DNA from: an uncultured Verrucomicrobiota bacterium
GTDB taxonomy: Bacteria > Verrucomicrobiota > Verrucomicrobiia > Verrucomicrobiales > Verrucomicrobiaceae
Direction: 5' to 3'
DNA length: 56,964 nucleotides
Assembly: GCA_903838675.1 (NCBI GenBank)
Contig: CAILZI010000119.1
Span: 1-56,964 of the forward strand
Positions within the stretch are counted from its first letter, which is position 1. The number at the start of each line of letters is the position of its first letter. The notes under the pieces were generated by a model that did no database searches, was not told the origin of the DNA, and saw only the letters and a list, made by a program, of their open reading frames with translations. This document shows, piece after piece, positions 16,726-25,286 of the stretch. Made by a program: the position numbers and the translations under genes.

Positions 16726-19700
16726 ATGACTCCTCCGCGCGCGCTCCGTTTCCTGCACCCACGTCAAAGCACTCCCATGCACGCGGCAGGCATGTTGCTG
16801 TGGCTGGCCTTCATGCTTGTGGCTGTGCAAGCGCACGCAGAATCCACCGTGCTCAAGAGCGGCGACACCGTGGCGGTGTGCGGGGACTCGCTCACCGAGC
16901 AGAAAGTGTATTCCGTTTTCATTGAGGACTACCTGCTGATGTGCCAGCCGCTGCCGGACGTGCGGACGATCCAATGCGGCTGGGGCGGCACCACGGCACC
17001 TCATTTTGCCACCCACATGCAGCGGGATGCGCTGACCTTTGCGCCCTCGGTCGGGGTGGTCTGCTATGGCATGAATGATGTGCGTGCCAATGGCAGCGAT
17101 GATGTGATCGACAGCACCTACCGCAAGGGGCTGGAGCAGGTCATCGCGAGCTTTCAGCGCAGCGGCACGCGGGAGATCGTCCTGAGTTCGCCGCCGGTGG
17201 TGGATGAGTTTTACTTCAAGAACATCAAACACCCTGAAGTCCCGGCGTCACAGTACAATGAGGCACTTGGCAGGCTGGGAGACATCGCTAAAAAGGTGGC
17301 TGCGGAAAAAGGCCTGCGCTTTGCAGACATTCACACGCCGATGATGGCCGCCATGCGACAGGCCAAGGCGAAGCTGGGCGAACGCTATCCGTTTTCGAGC
17401 GCGGGCGATGGCGTGCACGGCGGCCCCAATGAGCATCTGGTGATGGCTTATGCGGTGCTCAAGGCGCTGGGCTGCGACGGTCAGATTGGCAAGATAACGG
17501 TGGATGCTGCCACGCACCAGGCGCAGGGTGCGGAAGGGCACCGCATTGTGTCCGCAGAGGCTGGCAAGGTGGTGATCGAAAGCAGCCGCTACCCGTTCTG
17601 CTTTTTCAACGGCACGCAGGATGCGGATCCGCAGAACGCGCCGCCGCAGTCGCAGTTCGCGGGGAACTGGCCGTATGGCAATGCCGCCATCCTGCCGTTT
17701 GTGCCGTTCAATCAGGAGCTGAACCGCTTCATGCTCGTGGTGAAAAACCTGAAGGCACCGAAGGCGCGCATCACCTGGGGAGAGCAGTCGCGTGAGTTCA
17801 GCGCAGTGGAGCTGGCGCAGGGTGTCAATCTGGCGGCGGAGTTTCTGCACAATCCCTTTGTAGCGTCTTTCGCCGCCGTGGACCGCGTGGTCATTGAGAA
17901 GCAGACGTTTGAGACACAGTTCATCTCGCACTTTCTCTATGAACAGCCTGGACTGCTCAAGGCCGCACCTACCAAGGGCGCGGCGCTGCAGCAGGTGGAG
18001 GCAGGATTTCGTGGCGTGCATGAGGGGATGCTGGAGAACTGCCGCAGCAAGGTCAAACCGGTCACGCACACAATCCAGATCGAGGAGCTGCCCGCCCTCG
18101 GTGCCGGCATCCCCGAGCTGAACTGGCAGCAGCGCTCCGACTGGATCAACGTGCAAACCGCCGGTGCCAAGGGCGACGGCAATACGGATGACACCGCCGC
18201 CATCCAGGCGGTGCTGGATCATCTGCGCGAAAAGCCGAAGGCCGGACTGGAAAAGCAGCATGTGGTGTACTTCCCACCCGGGCGATACCGCATCACGCGC
18301 ACGCTGGAGATCACCGAGTCCACCGGGGCCTGGCTGGTGGGTCATGGTAGGACGACGACGCTCGTGTGGGATGGCGAGGAAGGCGGGCGCATGTACTGGA
18401 GCAACGGCTGCCGCTACGTGTGCTACGAGGGGCTGACCTGGGACGGGCAGGACAAGGCGGCCGTCTTGTGCGGGCACCAGTCGCAGTTTTATTACGAGAC
18501 CTGGGTGCGCTACCGCCACTGCGAATTCCGCCGCGCGCGGGACTACGGCATCGTGGTGGGGCTGGGCGAGCACAAAAGCCCTTCGGCGGAGATGTGGTTT
18601 CAGAACTGCCGCTTCGACCACTGCGGCACCGGCACGGGGCTCCTGGCACCCAACGACTACGACAACATCTTCGACGGCTGCGAGTTCACGGACTGCGGCA
18701 CGGGCATCCAAGGCATCCGTGGTAACTGGCAGATCCGTGGCTGCCGTTTCAGCGGCAGCACCGTGGCGGATGTGAAGCAGGACAACATCTCGCACGGCGC
18801 ATCGATCCGCTTCTGTGTCTCGCAGGGTTCCCGGCGTTTTCTGGAATCCTGCCGCGACGCCAACCCCATGCCCATGCAGATCGAGGGATGCCGGATTGAT
18901 GGCTGGACGGCGCAGGACGGCGCCGTCGTCATCGGGCATCCGGGGCCGCTCACGATCTTCGACTGCACCTTCACGCATCCGCCGCAGGACGGCCCGGTGA
19001 TTGTGCTGGCAGAAAGGGACAGTTTCTCGCAGTCGCTGGTGGAATCTACCAATTCCATCCCACCGGGAATGACGTTGCTGAAGACCGGGGCGAAAGCATC
19101 CGTGACGCATGTGCCTGCAGGCGCGCGGCCAGCGGTGCTGCCGGAGCTGGAGCGCCATTTCCTCACGGATCAGGCGCGCATCCCCGGCCGGGTCTTCGAT
19201 GCGCAGAAGGACTTCGGTGCGAAAGGGGACGGCAAGACCGACGATACGCGAGCGGTGCAGCAGTGCATCGACGCCGCACGCAAGCATGGCAAAGACGCCA
19301 TCGCCTACCTGCCCGGCGGGGACTACCTGCTCTCCAGCACACTGAAGGTGAGCGGAGCGGATTATTTCATTGGCGGCATCGGCACCCTGACGCGGCTGTT
19401 TTGGGCGGGTGCGGCTGGCGGCACGGCGATCGAGGTGGACACGCCGCAACGTCTTGTGATGGAGAATTTTGTCTTCGGTCCGAAAAACGAAACCTTCACC
19501 CGCATGCGCTACAAGGCCGGTGGAGTCTCATCCGTGCTGTATGACCAGATCGAGGTGAACCACTGGAACGAGCTTCCGCCAGACGGCCTGGTGTGCGAGC
19601 GGCTGCCCGCCGGGGCGCAGGTGCGCTTCGGCCTGTTCAACGGTCATCTGCGTTTCAACGACTGCGGGCAGGCCAGCATCTTCGCGCTGATTCACTACGG

Positions 19701-20280
19701 ACCGGCTGAAGTCGCGGGCGCGGAGCTGCCGAAGTCCGGCTTCACCGGCTTCATGTTTCACAATGCGGCGCTGTCACGCCCTGGTGATCCGCTTTATGCG
19801 CTCACGGTGAAGGACAATCAGGATCTCGTGGTGGCGGACTACTACATGGAGCAGTCCGCCCGCTATCTGCTGTGCGAAGGCGGCAAGCGTGCGGGGAAGG
19901 GGCACGTCACCATCGGCGGTTCAAAACTGAGCACCAAAAACGTCGAGTCGGTGGTCATCAAAGATTACGAAGGCCGCGTCTGGATCAGCGGTGCGGACGG
20001 TCAGTGCGACATTGATTTGCAGAAGGCGCTCCATTTTCAGCAGGAAGGCTCGCGCCCGGTCAGCGTCATCTCTGCGGGCAGCTCGTGGTGCGAGTACGAG
20101 CCGGTCGTGGACTTTGGTCCTGCCGCGTCCTTTGTGCGCCTGGGTGATGTCCTGCGCGGCAAGCACCGTGCGCCGCTGGTCAATCGATTGCCCAATGGGG
20201 GTCTTGAGGCGGCAGCGGCAGCGCTGGATGATTTTCGGCAGATCGGAGCGCTTTATCTTCAGGAGCTGGGAGGGAGGTGA
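16726..20280 (+). CDS. Secreted SGNH hydrolase with two pectate-lyase-3-like motifs
   Basis: The 1184-residue protein has an export signal (LLWLAFMLVAVQAHA, cleavage likely after residue 38). The first 230 or so residues form an SGNH/GDSL esterase domain: the GDS nucleophile motif CGDSLT (Ser55), the glycine/asparagine block YGMND, and the Asp-His pair in GDGVHGG. Further on, GAKGDGNTDDTAAIQAVLDH with VYFPPGRYRI, and later GAKGDGKTDDTRAVQQCID with YLPGGDYLLS, mark two separate starts of pectate-lyase-3-type right-handed beta-helices. Together this suggests an enzyme that removes ester groups from, and binds or cleaves, a complex polysaccharide. An upstream GTG at 16720 and a downstream ATG at 16777 are alternative starts. 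No SD is visible. Confidence 0.85.
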   Translation: MTPPRALRFLHPRQSTPMHAAGMLLWLAFMLVAVQAHAESTVLKSGDTVAVCGDSLTEQKVYSVFIEDYLLMCQPLPDVRTIQCGWGGTTAPHFATHMQRDALTFAPSVGVVCYGMNDVRANGSDDVIDSTYRKGLEQVIASFQRSGTREIVLSSPPVVDEFYFKNIKHPEVPASQYNEALGRLGDIAKKVAAEKGLRFADIHTPMMAAMRQAKAKLGERYPFSSAGDGVHGGPNEHLVMAYAVLKALGCDGQIGKITVDAATHQAQGAEGHRIVSAEAGKVVIESSRYPFCFFNGTQDADPQNAPPQSQFAGNWPYGNAAILPFVPFNQELNRFMLVVKNLKAPKARITWGEQSREFSAVELAQGVNLAAEFLHNPFVASFAAVDRVVIEKQTFETQFISHFLYEQPGLLKAAPTKGAALQQVEAGFRGVHEGMLENCRSKVKPVTHTIQIEELPALGAGIPELNWQQRSDWINVQTAGAKGDGNTDDTAAIQAVLDHLREKPKAGLEKQHVVYFPPGRYRITRTLEITESTGAWLVGHGRTTTLVWDGEEGGRMYWSNGCRYVCYEGLTWDGQDKAAVLCGHQSQFYYETWVRYRHCEFRRARDYGIVVGLGEHKSPSAEMWFQNCRFDHCGTGTGLLAPNDYDNIFDGCEFTDCGTGIQGIRGNWQIRGCRFSGSTVADVKQDNISHGASIRFCVSQGSRRFLESCRDANPMPMQIEGCRIDGWTAQDGAVVIGHPGPLTIFDCTFTHPPQDGPVIVLAERDSFSQSLVESTNSIPPGMTLLKTGAKASVTHVPAGARPAVLPELERHFLTDQARIPGRVFDAQKDFGAKGDGKTDDTRAVQQCIDAARKHGKDAIAYLPGGDYLLSSTLKVSGADYFIGGIGTLTRLFWAGAAGGTAIEVDTPQRLVMENFVFGPKNETFTRMRYKAGGVSSVLYDQIEVNHWNELPPDGLVCERLPAGAQVRFGLFNGHLRFNDCGQASIFALIHYGPAEVAGAELPKSGFTGFMFHNAALSRPGDPLYALTVKDNQDLVVADYYMEQSARYLLCEGGKRAGKGHVTIGGSKLSTKNVESVVIKDYEGRVWISGADGQCDIDLQKALHFQQEGSRPVSVISAGSSWCEYEPVVDFGPAASFVRLGDVLRGKHRAPLVNRLPNGGLEAAAAALDDFRQIGALYLQELGGR

Positions 20281-20442
20281 GCGGACGAAATCAGGCAGAA
20301 CAAGGTCCTGTAGACCAAAAGAGAATGCGGCCTGATCTGAATAATTACCAAACGAGCCATAAGGACTGCATTTACCCGGTGTCGTGCTTTTCGCCACGCG
20401 TAGCGTTATTTGCGACAGAAACGTGGTGGCCGATGGTAGGTA

Positions 20443-21573
20443 ATGTCGAGCCCCTCCAACCTCTGGTCATTGCCTCACGCGCTGGCTGATCAGCGAGCGC
20501 ATGAAGCGGAGCTGGTGGGGGCGCTGCGGCGAATGTGTGCCAGCGGCAGCTGCGTCTTGGGGGCCGAGGCGCAGGCCTTTGAAAGTGAATTTGCCGACTT
20601 CCTGGGAGTTTCCCATGTGGTGGGGGTGGCGAGTGGAATGGATGGGATCGAAGTGATGATGCGGGCGCTGGAGATCGGTGCTGGCAGCAAGGTGGTGGTG
20701 CCTTCCTTTGCTCCTTCAGCAGTGGCTGCGGGGGTGGCACGCAGTGGCGCGGAGCCTGTGTTTGCAGACATTGAAGCAGGCACGTTCACACTTTGTGCCC
20801 GATCACTTGATGCCGTGCTGAGGTCTCCCCAGGGGCGCGGAGTGAAGGCCGCGGTGGTGGTGCACCGCTACGGAAACCTGGCGGACTGGGACGGTCTGCA
20901 GCAGGTGGCGCAGGAGCATGGCATTGAGCTGCTGGAAGACTGCTCCCAGGCACACGGTGCCACGTGGCATGGCCGGAAGGCCGGAACACTTGGCAGGGCG
21001 GCTGCGTTCAACTTTTACCCAACGAAGAATCTGGCCGCACTGGGCGATGCCGGTGCCCTGGCAACGAATGATCAAAAGCTGGCGGAGCGACTGCGTCTGA
21101 TCGGTCAATCTGGCTGGAAACAGCGTTACATCAACGAACATGCAGGAGTGCACAGCCACCTCGATGAAGTGCAGGCGGCGGTGCTGCGGGTGAAGCTGCG
21201 TGTGCTGCACGGCAGCCTTCAACAAAGAAGAAAACTGGCGGCGGAATATGACGCTATTCTCAAAGACAGCCACGTGGTGAAAGCACCCATGGTGCGCAGA
21301 GGATGCGAACATGCGTATCATCAGTACGTGGTGCGCGCCGAAAGGCGGGACGAACTGATTCAGCACCTGCGGCGGGAACAGATTCCAGTGGCCTTGCATT
21401 ACCCTGTGCCGCTGCATCAGCAGCGGGGTTTTGGAGGAAGCCAGGTGTCGTTGCGGGAGTCTGATCGAGCGGCGGCAGCGGTCATCTCACTGCCTCTGCA
21501 TCCATGCCTGTCTGCGACTGCGGTGGGTGCCGTCTGCGATGTCATGGAAAGGTTTGATCATGCGCGCTGCTGA
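20443..21573 (+). CDS. DegT/DnrJ/EryC1/StrS family aminotransferase
   Basis: This PLP-dependent enzyme transfers an amino group to a keto-sugar nucleotide. It has 376 residues. The sugar-aminotransferase pattern is clear: VGVASGMDGIE for the phosphate-binding part, the EDCSQAHGA block with Asp166 binding the pyridine nitrogen, and NFYPTKNLAALGDAGAL with Lys195 as the Schiff-base lysine. The C-terminus HYPVPLHQQ is also typical. It is the first gene of a three-gene operon with a methyltransferase and a GT2 glycosyltransferase, the next start overlapping by 14 bases. The context suggests synthesis of an amino-sugar for a glycolipid or glycan. The exact sugar is not readable. Confidence 0.92.
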   Translation: MSSPSNLWSLPHALADQRAHEAELVGALRRMCASGSCVLGAEAQAFESEFADFLGVSHVVGVASGMDGIEVMMRALEIGAGSKVVVPSFAPSAVAAGVARSGAEPVFADIEAGTFTLCARSLDAVLRSPQGRGVKAAVVVHRYGNLADWDGLQQVAQEHGIELLEDCSQAHGATWHGRKAGTLGRAAAFNFYPTKNLAALGDAGALATNDQKLAERLRLIGQSGWKQRYINEHAGVHSHLDEVQAAVLRVKLRVLHGSLQQRRKLAAEYDAILKDSHVVKAPMVRRGCEHAYHQYVVRAERRDELIQHLRREQIPVALHYPVPLHQQRGFGGSQVSLRESDRAAAAVISLPLHPCLSATAVGAVCDVMERFDHARC

Positions 21574-22336
21574 ATACGACCTCATGCGTGCGGTGGAAGA
21601 CCGCCACTGGTGGTATGACGTGCTGCGCAGCCTGGTGAGGCATGCGCTGGCAGGACGGATGCCGCCACGTGGCCGGCTGCTGGATGCAGGCTGCGGCACG
21701 GGCGGCATGCTGGACTATTTGCAGGGGAGAATGTGTGATCTTGAGATGAAGGGCATTGATGACGAAGAGCAGGCGGTGCGGCACTGCCACCAACGTGGTT
21801 TGCATTCCGTGCAGCTAGGATCGGTGGAGGCACTGCAGTTTAAAGATGCAGCCTTTGATGCCGTGCTCAGCCTGGATGTGCTGTACCATGCCCGAGTGAT
21901 CGAGGAGCGGGCGCTGGCGGAAATGGGCCGGGTGCTGCGCCCGGATGGACTGCTGGTGCTGAATCTGCCTGCGATCGGCTGGCTGCGGGGATCTCATGAC
22001 ATGGCGGTCAGCAGTGCGAGGCGCTATGGTGAAGGTGAAGTGCGTGCGCTGCTGGACCGCTGCGGATTTGTGACTGAAACAGTTCATTACTGGAATGCCT
22101 GGCTGTTTCTGCCTCTGCTGGTGTGGCGGCAGCTGAGCCGGTTGAAGGTTCGCCGAGGCTGGAGTGGGTCGGACCTGGAACTGACCCCTGGCTGGATGAA
22201 CGCGACGCTCGCGAACATGGGCCGGCTGGATGCGGGGATGTGCCGGGAGTTTCGCCTCCCCTTTGGCTCCTCGGTCTTTGCCGTTGCACGCAAAATGCAA
22301 CCATCAGCGGGAGGGCTGCAGCATGGAAAGAACTGA
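21560..22336 (+). CDS. Class I SAM-dependent methyltransferase
   Basis: The 258-residue protein has motif I LLDAGCGTGG near residue 38 and the post-I acidic residue in KGIDDEEQA. Motif II-like DAVLSLDVLYHA and the PDGLLVLNLPA block complete the class I fold. It resembles methyltransferases of sugar and polyketide gene sets. The conserved-looking HWWYDVLR near the start is common in the Methyltransf_11/12 sugar-linked group. Start 21560 lies within the previous gene and has GGAAAGG just upstream. The gene ends inside the start of the glycosyltransferase gene (14 bases overlap). It probably methylates the amino-sugar or a lipid-linked product; this is inferred from position only. Confidence 0.85.
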   Translation: MRAAEYDLMRAVEDRHWWYDVLRSLVRHALAGRMPPRGRLLDAGCGTGGMLDYLQGRMCDLEMKGIDDEEQAVRHCHQRGLHSVQLGSVEALQFKDAAFDAVLSLDVLYHARVIEERALAEMGRVLRPDGLLVLNLPAIGWLRGSHDMAVSSARRYGEGEVRALLDRCGFVTETVHYWNAWLFLPLLVWRQLSRLKVRRGWSGSDLELTPGWMNATLANMGRLDAGMCREFRLPFGSSVFAVARKMQPSAGGLQHGKN

Positions 22337-23282
22337 CGATGTACCTGAGCTGAGCTTTGTGGTGCCGCTGTACAACACGGGCGAAAGCCTGCGCCCGCTG
22401 CTGGAAGCCTTCCGCGCCCTGTCGCTGCCGGAAAGCTGGGAACTGGTGCTGGTGGATGATGGCAGCACGGATGGCACTGCCATGGCGGCCCGGAGTGAGG
22501 TGGAGGATTTTCCCGCACCCATGACGGTGGTTGAGCTGGCGCGCAATTTTGGGGAGCATGCCGCCGTGCTGGAGGGCTGCCGCCATGCACGTGGCGAGCT
22601 CGTAGTGAACCTGGATGATGACCTGCAAAATCCCCCCGGCGAAGCCGTCAAACTGCTGCGGCACCTGCGTGAGTCGAATGCCGAGGTGGTCTATTCGCGC
22701 TATGTGGAAAAGAAGCACCACTGGGCGCGCAATGTGGCCAGCTGGCTGGCGAACTGCAGCGCTACTTTTCTGCTCGGCAAGCCGAGGGATCTATACCTCT
22801 CAAGCTTCCGGGCGATGCGCCGCGGACTCATCGAGCGTATCGTGGTGTATCGCGGGCCCTATCCTTACATGGATGGTCTGATTCTGGGGGCGACCAACCG
22901 CATCGCCACATTGGAGGTGGAGCATGCCGGGCGCAGCCGGGGGCGGAGCGGCTATACGCTGCGCAAGCTGATCCGGCTGGCGCTGAGCCTGCTGTTTGAT
23001 TTCAGCGTCATGCCGCTCCGCATCGCAAGTCTTTTGGGCCTGGTGCTGTGCTCCATGGGGGCATTGATTTTGGCCGAAGTGGTGCTGGAAACCTTCCTCG
23101 TGGGGCCGAGGCAGATTGGCTGGGGTTCGCTGATGGGGGCGCTGGCTGTTTTCAGCGGAGCGCAACTGCTGATGCTGGGGCTCATCGGCGAGTATGTCGG
23201 GCGCGCCTTTCTGATCGTGTCCGGCAAGCCGCAGTGCCTGGTGCGGACTTTGACCACACATTTAAAGCCACTTTCTGCATGA
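22323..23282 (+). CDS. GT2 glycosyltransferase, polyprenyl-phosphate sugar synthase-like
   Basis: The 319-residue protein is a GT-A family 2 glycosyltransferase (FVVPLYNTGE, VDDGSTDGT with Asp45-Asp46, and NLDDDLQNPP). The C-terminal two transmembrane helices (about 230-250 and 270-292) are of the DPM1/GtrB/ArnC kind. The RNFGEHAAVLEGC block and RSRGRSGYTLRKL are typical of the polyprenyl-phosphate transferases. It should add a sugar from a nucleotide donor to undecaprenyl phosphate on the cytoplasmic face. As the upstream gene is a sugar aminotransferase, an ArnB/ArnC-like relation is possible. Its product could be used by the GT-C-like gene at 25287. The start lies in the upstream gene. The substrate is not known. 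Confidence 0.88.
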   Translation: MERTDDVPELSFVVPLYNTGESLRPLLEAFRALSLPESWELVLVDDGSTDGTAMAARSEVEDFPAPMTVVELARNFGEHAAVLEGCRHARGELVVNLDDDLQNPPGEAVKLLRHLRESNAEVVYSRYVEKKHHWARNVASWLANCSATFLLGKPRDLYLSSFRAMRRGLIERIVVYRGPYPYMDGLILGATNRIATLEVEHAGRSRGRSGYTLRKLIRLALSLLFDFSVMPLRIASLLGLVLCSMGALILAEVVLETFLVGPRQIGWGSLMGALAVFSGAQLLMLGLIGEYVGRAFLIVSGKPQCLVRTLTTHLKPLSA

Positions 23283-23400
23283 TTCACGAAACCAACCATG
23301 CAGGCTGTTTTGTGGCGGTCTTGTGCCACGATGAACCGAAGGATTACATTCGTGATTGCGACGAATTTATGAGTATGATGAAAGGATGGAAAGCAATGCC

Positions 23401-24507
23401 ATGAATGCCAGCACGATCAGCACCACGTTCCCGGCGGTGACGGAGAAGAAACGAGCCAACCTGTGGTCGGGGGTTACGAACACGATGCGCAGACAGTCGG
23501 CGTGGCTGACAGTCGTGTTGATGTCGGTCACAGTTCTGGGCATCGGCTGGCTGGATTACGTCACCGGCTTTCAGGTGACGTTGCTCGTCTTTTACGGCGT
23601 GCCAATTTTTCTGGCGGTTTGGTGGGCTGGGAGCAAGCCGGGGATGCTCATTGCCCTGTTGTCCGGTGTGGTCTGGTGGCTGGCAAACATGAGCACGACC
23701 CGCCATTCGCCTCAGAGCTACGCCTGGACCCTGGCCAACCGACTGTTCTACCAGTGCGCGCTGGTCTTTGCCGTGGCGGCACTGCGCAACAAACATCAGA
23801 CAGACGCGGCGCGCATCCAGTTGCTGGAGGAGCGGCGACAGCTCGAAAAGGACATCGTCAGTGTAAGTGAGCATGAGCAGCAGCGCATCGGCCAGGATCT
23901 GCATGATGGCATCTGCCAGCAGCTGGCGGCGATCGGCTGTGCTGTGCGTGTGCTGGCGGACGACCTGCAGGCGCAGGGGATTCAGTCCGCGCAAGACGCC
24001 AGTTTGATCGAGGCATCCCTGCAGCAGGTGGTGCTGGAGGCGCGCAATCTTGCCCGTGGCATCTTTCCGGTGCATGTGGACCGCAGTGGTCTTGCGGCGG
24101 CGCTGGAGGATCTGGGAAAAATGATGAGCCGCCTGACCGGCATCCCGATCGTGGTCAAGGACTGTGTGGATGTGCCGCAGGATGCCCCCGAGGTATCCAT
24201 GCATCTCTATCGCATCGCCCAGGAGGCGGTGTCGAATGCGGTGAAACACAGTGGTGCGACTGAGATCACCGTTTCAACCAGGATGACGGGTGACTGGCTG
24301 GAACTCAGTGTGGAAGACAATGGCAGGGGAATGCCAGCCGTCCCCGACACTTCTGACGAGGGGATGGGCCTGCGCACGATGCATTACCGCGCACAGATGC
24401 TGCAAGCCACTCTGACAATCAAACCACGACCTCAGGTCGGAACCCGAGTGATGTGCCGCATGCAGTTTAAACAGCTCAAACATTCCAATGATCATGAAGA
24501 AAAATGA
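23401..24507 (+). CDS. Membrane sensor histidine kinase (NarX/DesK-type, copy 1)
   Basis: The 368-residue kinase begins with a membrane domain of four helices (about 34-56, 60-75, 82-98 and 113-128), containing VFYGVPIFLAVWWAG. A linker of heptad character (RIQLLEERRQLEKDI) leads to a HisKA_3 dimerisation domain, QQRIGQDLHDGICQQLAAIG, with His168 as the phosphorylated residue. An HATPase domain follows (RIAQEAVSNAVKHS, EDNGRGMP and DEGMGLRTMHYRA). It signals to the response regulator encoded next, whose start overlaps the stop by 20 bases. The start at 23401 gives the same pattern as the paralog (MNxT) and has GGAAAG upstream; ATG 23386 is possible. What it senses is not visible. The paralog is at 33827-34933. 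Confidence 0.9.
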   Translation: MNASTISTTFPAVTEKKRANLWSGVTNTMRRQSAWLTVVLMSVTVLGIGWLDYVTGFQVTLLVFYGVPIFLAVWWAGSKPGMLIALLSGVVWWLANMSTTRHSPQSYAWTLANRLFYQCALVFAVAALRNKHQTDAARIQLLEERRQLEKDIVSVSEHEQQRIGQDLHDGICQQLAAIGCAVRVLADDLQAQGIQSAQDASLIEASLQQVVLEARNLARGIFPVHVDRSGLAAALEDLGKMMSRLTGIPIVVKDCVDVPQDAPEVSMHLYRIAQEAVSNAVKHSGATEITVSTRMTGDWLELSVEDNGRGMPAVPDTSDEGMGLRTMHYRAQMLQATLTIKPRPQVGTRVMCRMQFKQLKHSNDHEEK

Positions 24508-25171
24508 AGTGAAAACCGCGAACAGTTACAAAGTCCTTCTGGTGGAGGACCATCCCATGTTTCGCGAACATCTGGGACAGCTCATTGATCGTGACCTGGG
24601 CATGTCCATCTGCGGCGAAGCGGACAACATTCGTGATGCCATGCGGCTGATCCTGGAGACCAAGCCCGACATCGCCATCGTGGACATCACCCTGCATGGC
24701 TCCAGCGGACTGGAACTGCTCAAAGACATCAAGGCACAGGGGCTGGACATCAATGTGCTCGTTCTCTCCATGCATGATGAGGAGCTGTACGCCGAGCGCG
24801 CCCTGCGTGCCGGGGCCAAAGGCTACATCACCAAAAACGAAGCCTCCACCGAGGTGATCGAGGCGATCCGCTGCGTCATGAAAGGGGACGTGTATGCCAG
24901 CCGCCAGATGACGGCAAAGCTGCTGGAGCGCATGACGCAAAAACGCGGCAACACCGAGCTGGCCGGGATGGAAACACTCGCGGACCGTGAACTGGAGGTG
25001 TTTCAAATGCTTGGCCGTGGCAAGAGCACGCGTGAGATCGCACAGACCCTCAATCTGGGTGAATCAACGGTGGAAACCTATCGTGCCCGCATCAAGGAAA
25101 AGCTGCAGCTGCGGAGTGCTGCGGAACTGTATTTGCGCGCAGGCCAATGGGTGCGTGATCATGGTGCGTGA
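24488..25171 (+). CDS. NarL/FixJ-type response regulator
   Basis: The 227-residue protein has a receiver domain (Asp66 in IVDITLHG as phosphoacceptor, with LLVEDHP holding the acidic pair and KGYITKNE the lysine). A LuxR-type helix-turn-helix domain follows (TLADRELEVFQMLGRGKSTREIA). It is the cognate regulator of the kinase at 23401, with translational coupling by overlapping frames. Targets are unknown. The gene for the TMTC-like protein begins about 115 bases downstream, with an inverted repeat between them. A second ATG at 24494 may be the real start. Confidence 0.92.
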   Translation: MIMKKNEVKTANSYKVLLVEDHPMFREHLGQLIDRDLGMSICGEADNIRDAMRLILETKPDIAIVDITLHGSSGLELLKDIKAQGLDINVLVLSMHDEELYAERALRAGAKGYITKNEASTEVIEAIRCVMKGDVYASRQMTAKLLERMTQKRGNTELAGMETLADRELEVFQMLGRGKSTREIAQTLNLGESTVETYRARIKEKLQLRSAAELYLRAGQWVRDHGA

Positions 25172-25200
25172 TTTTACGTCTGGGTGATTGCTTTAGCTTC

Positions 25201-25230
25201 TGTGGTGCATGACACCACATGGCATGTCAT
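25201..25230. promoter_or_regulatory. Nested inverted repeats before the TMTC-like gene
   Basis: TGTGGTG-CATGA-CACCACA (25201-25219) is a perfect 7-base inverted repeat. It overlaps a second one, ATGACA...TGTCAT (25209-25230). There is no T tract, so it is not a factor-independent terminator. The position between the response regulator and the membrane gene would suit an operator. The regulator that binds is unknown. Confidence 0.3.
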
Positions 25231-25286
25231 TTGCTGCGCAGGGGTGGTTCAAGGCAAAGTACGCTTCAGAATTACCCACCGAAGCA

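Noticed and set aside
17248..19449. Open frame of 733 codons opposite the SGNH/beta-helix gene
   Set aside because: Arg/His/Leu-rich shadow translation. The plus-strand product has a signal peptide and catalytic motifs over the same stretch.
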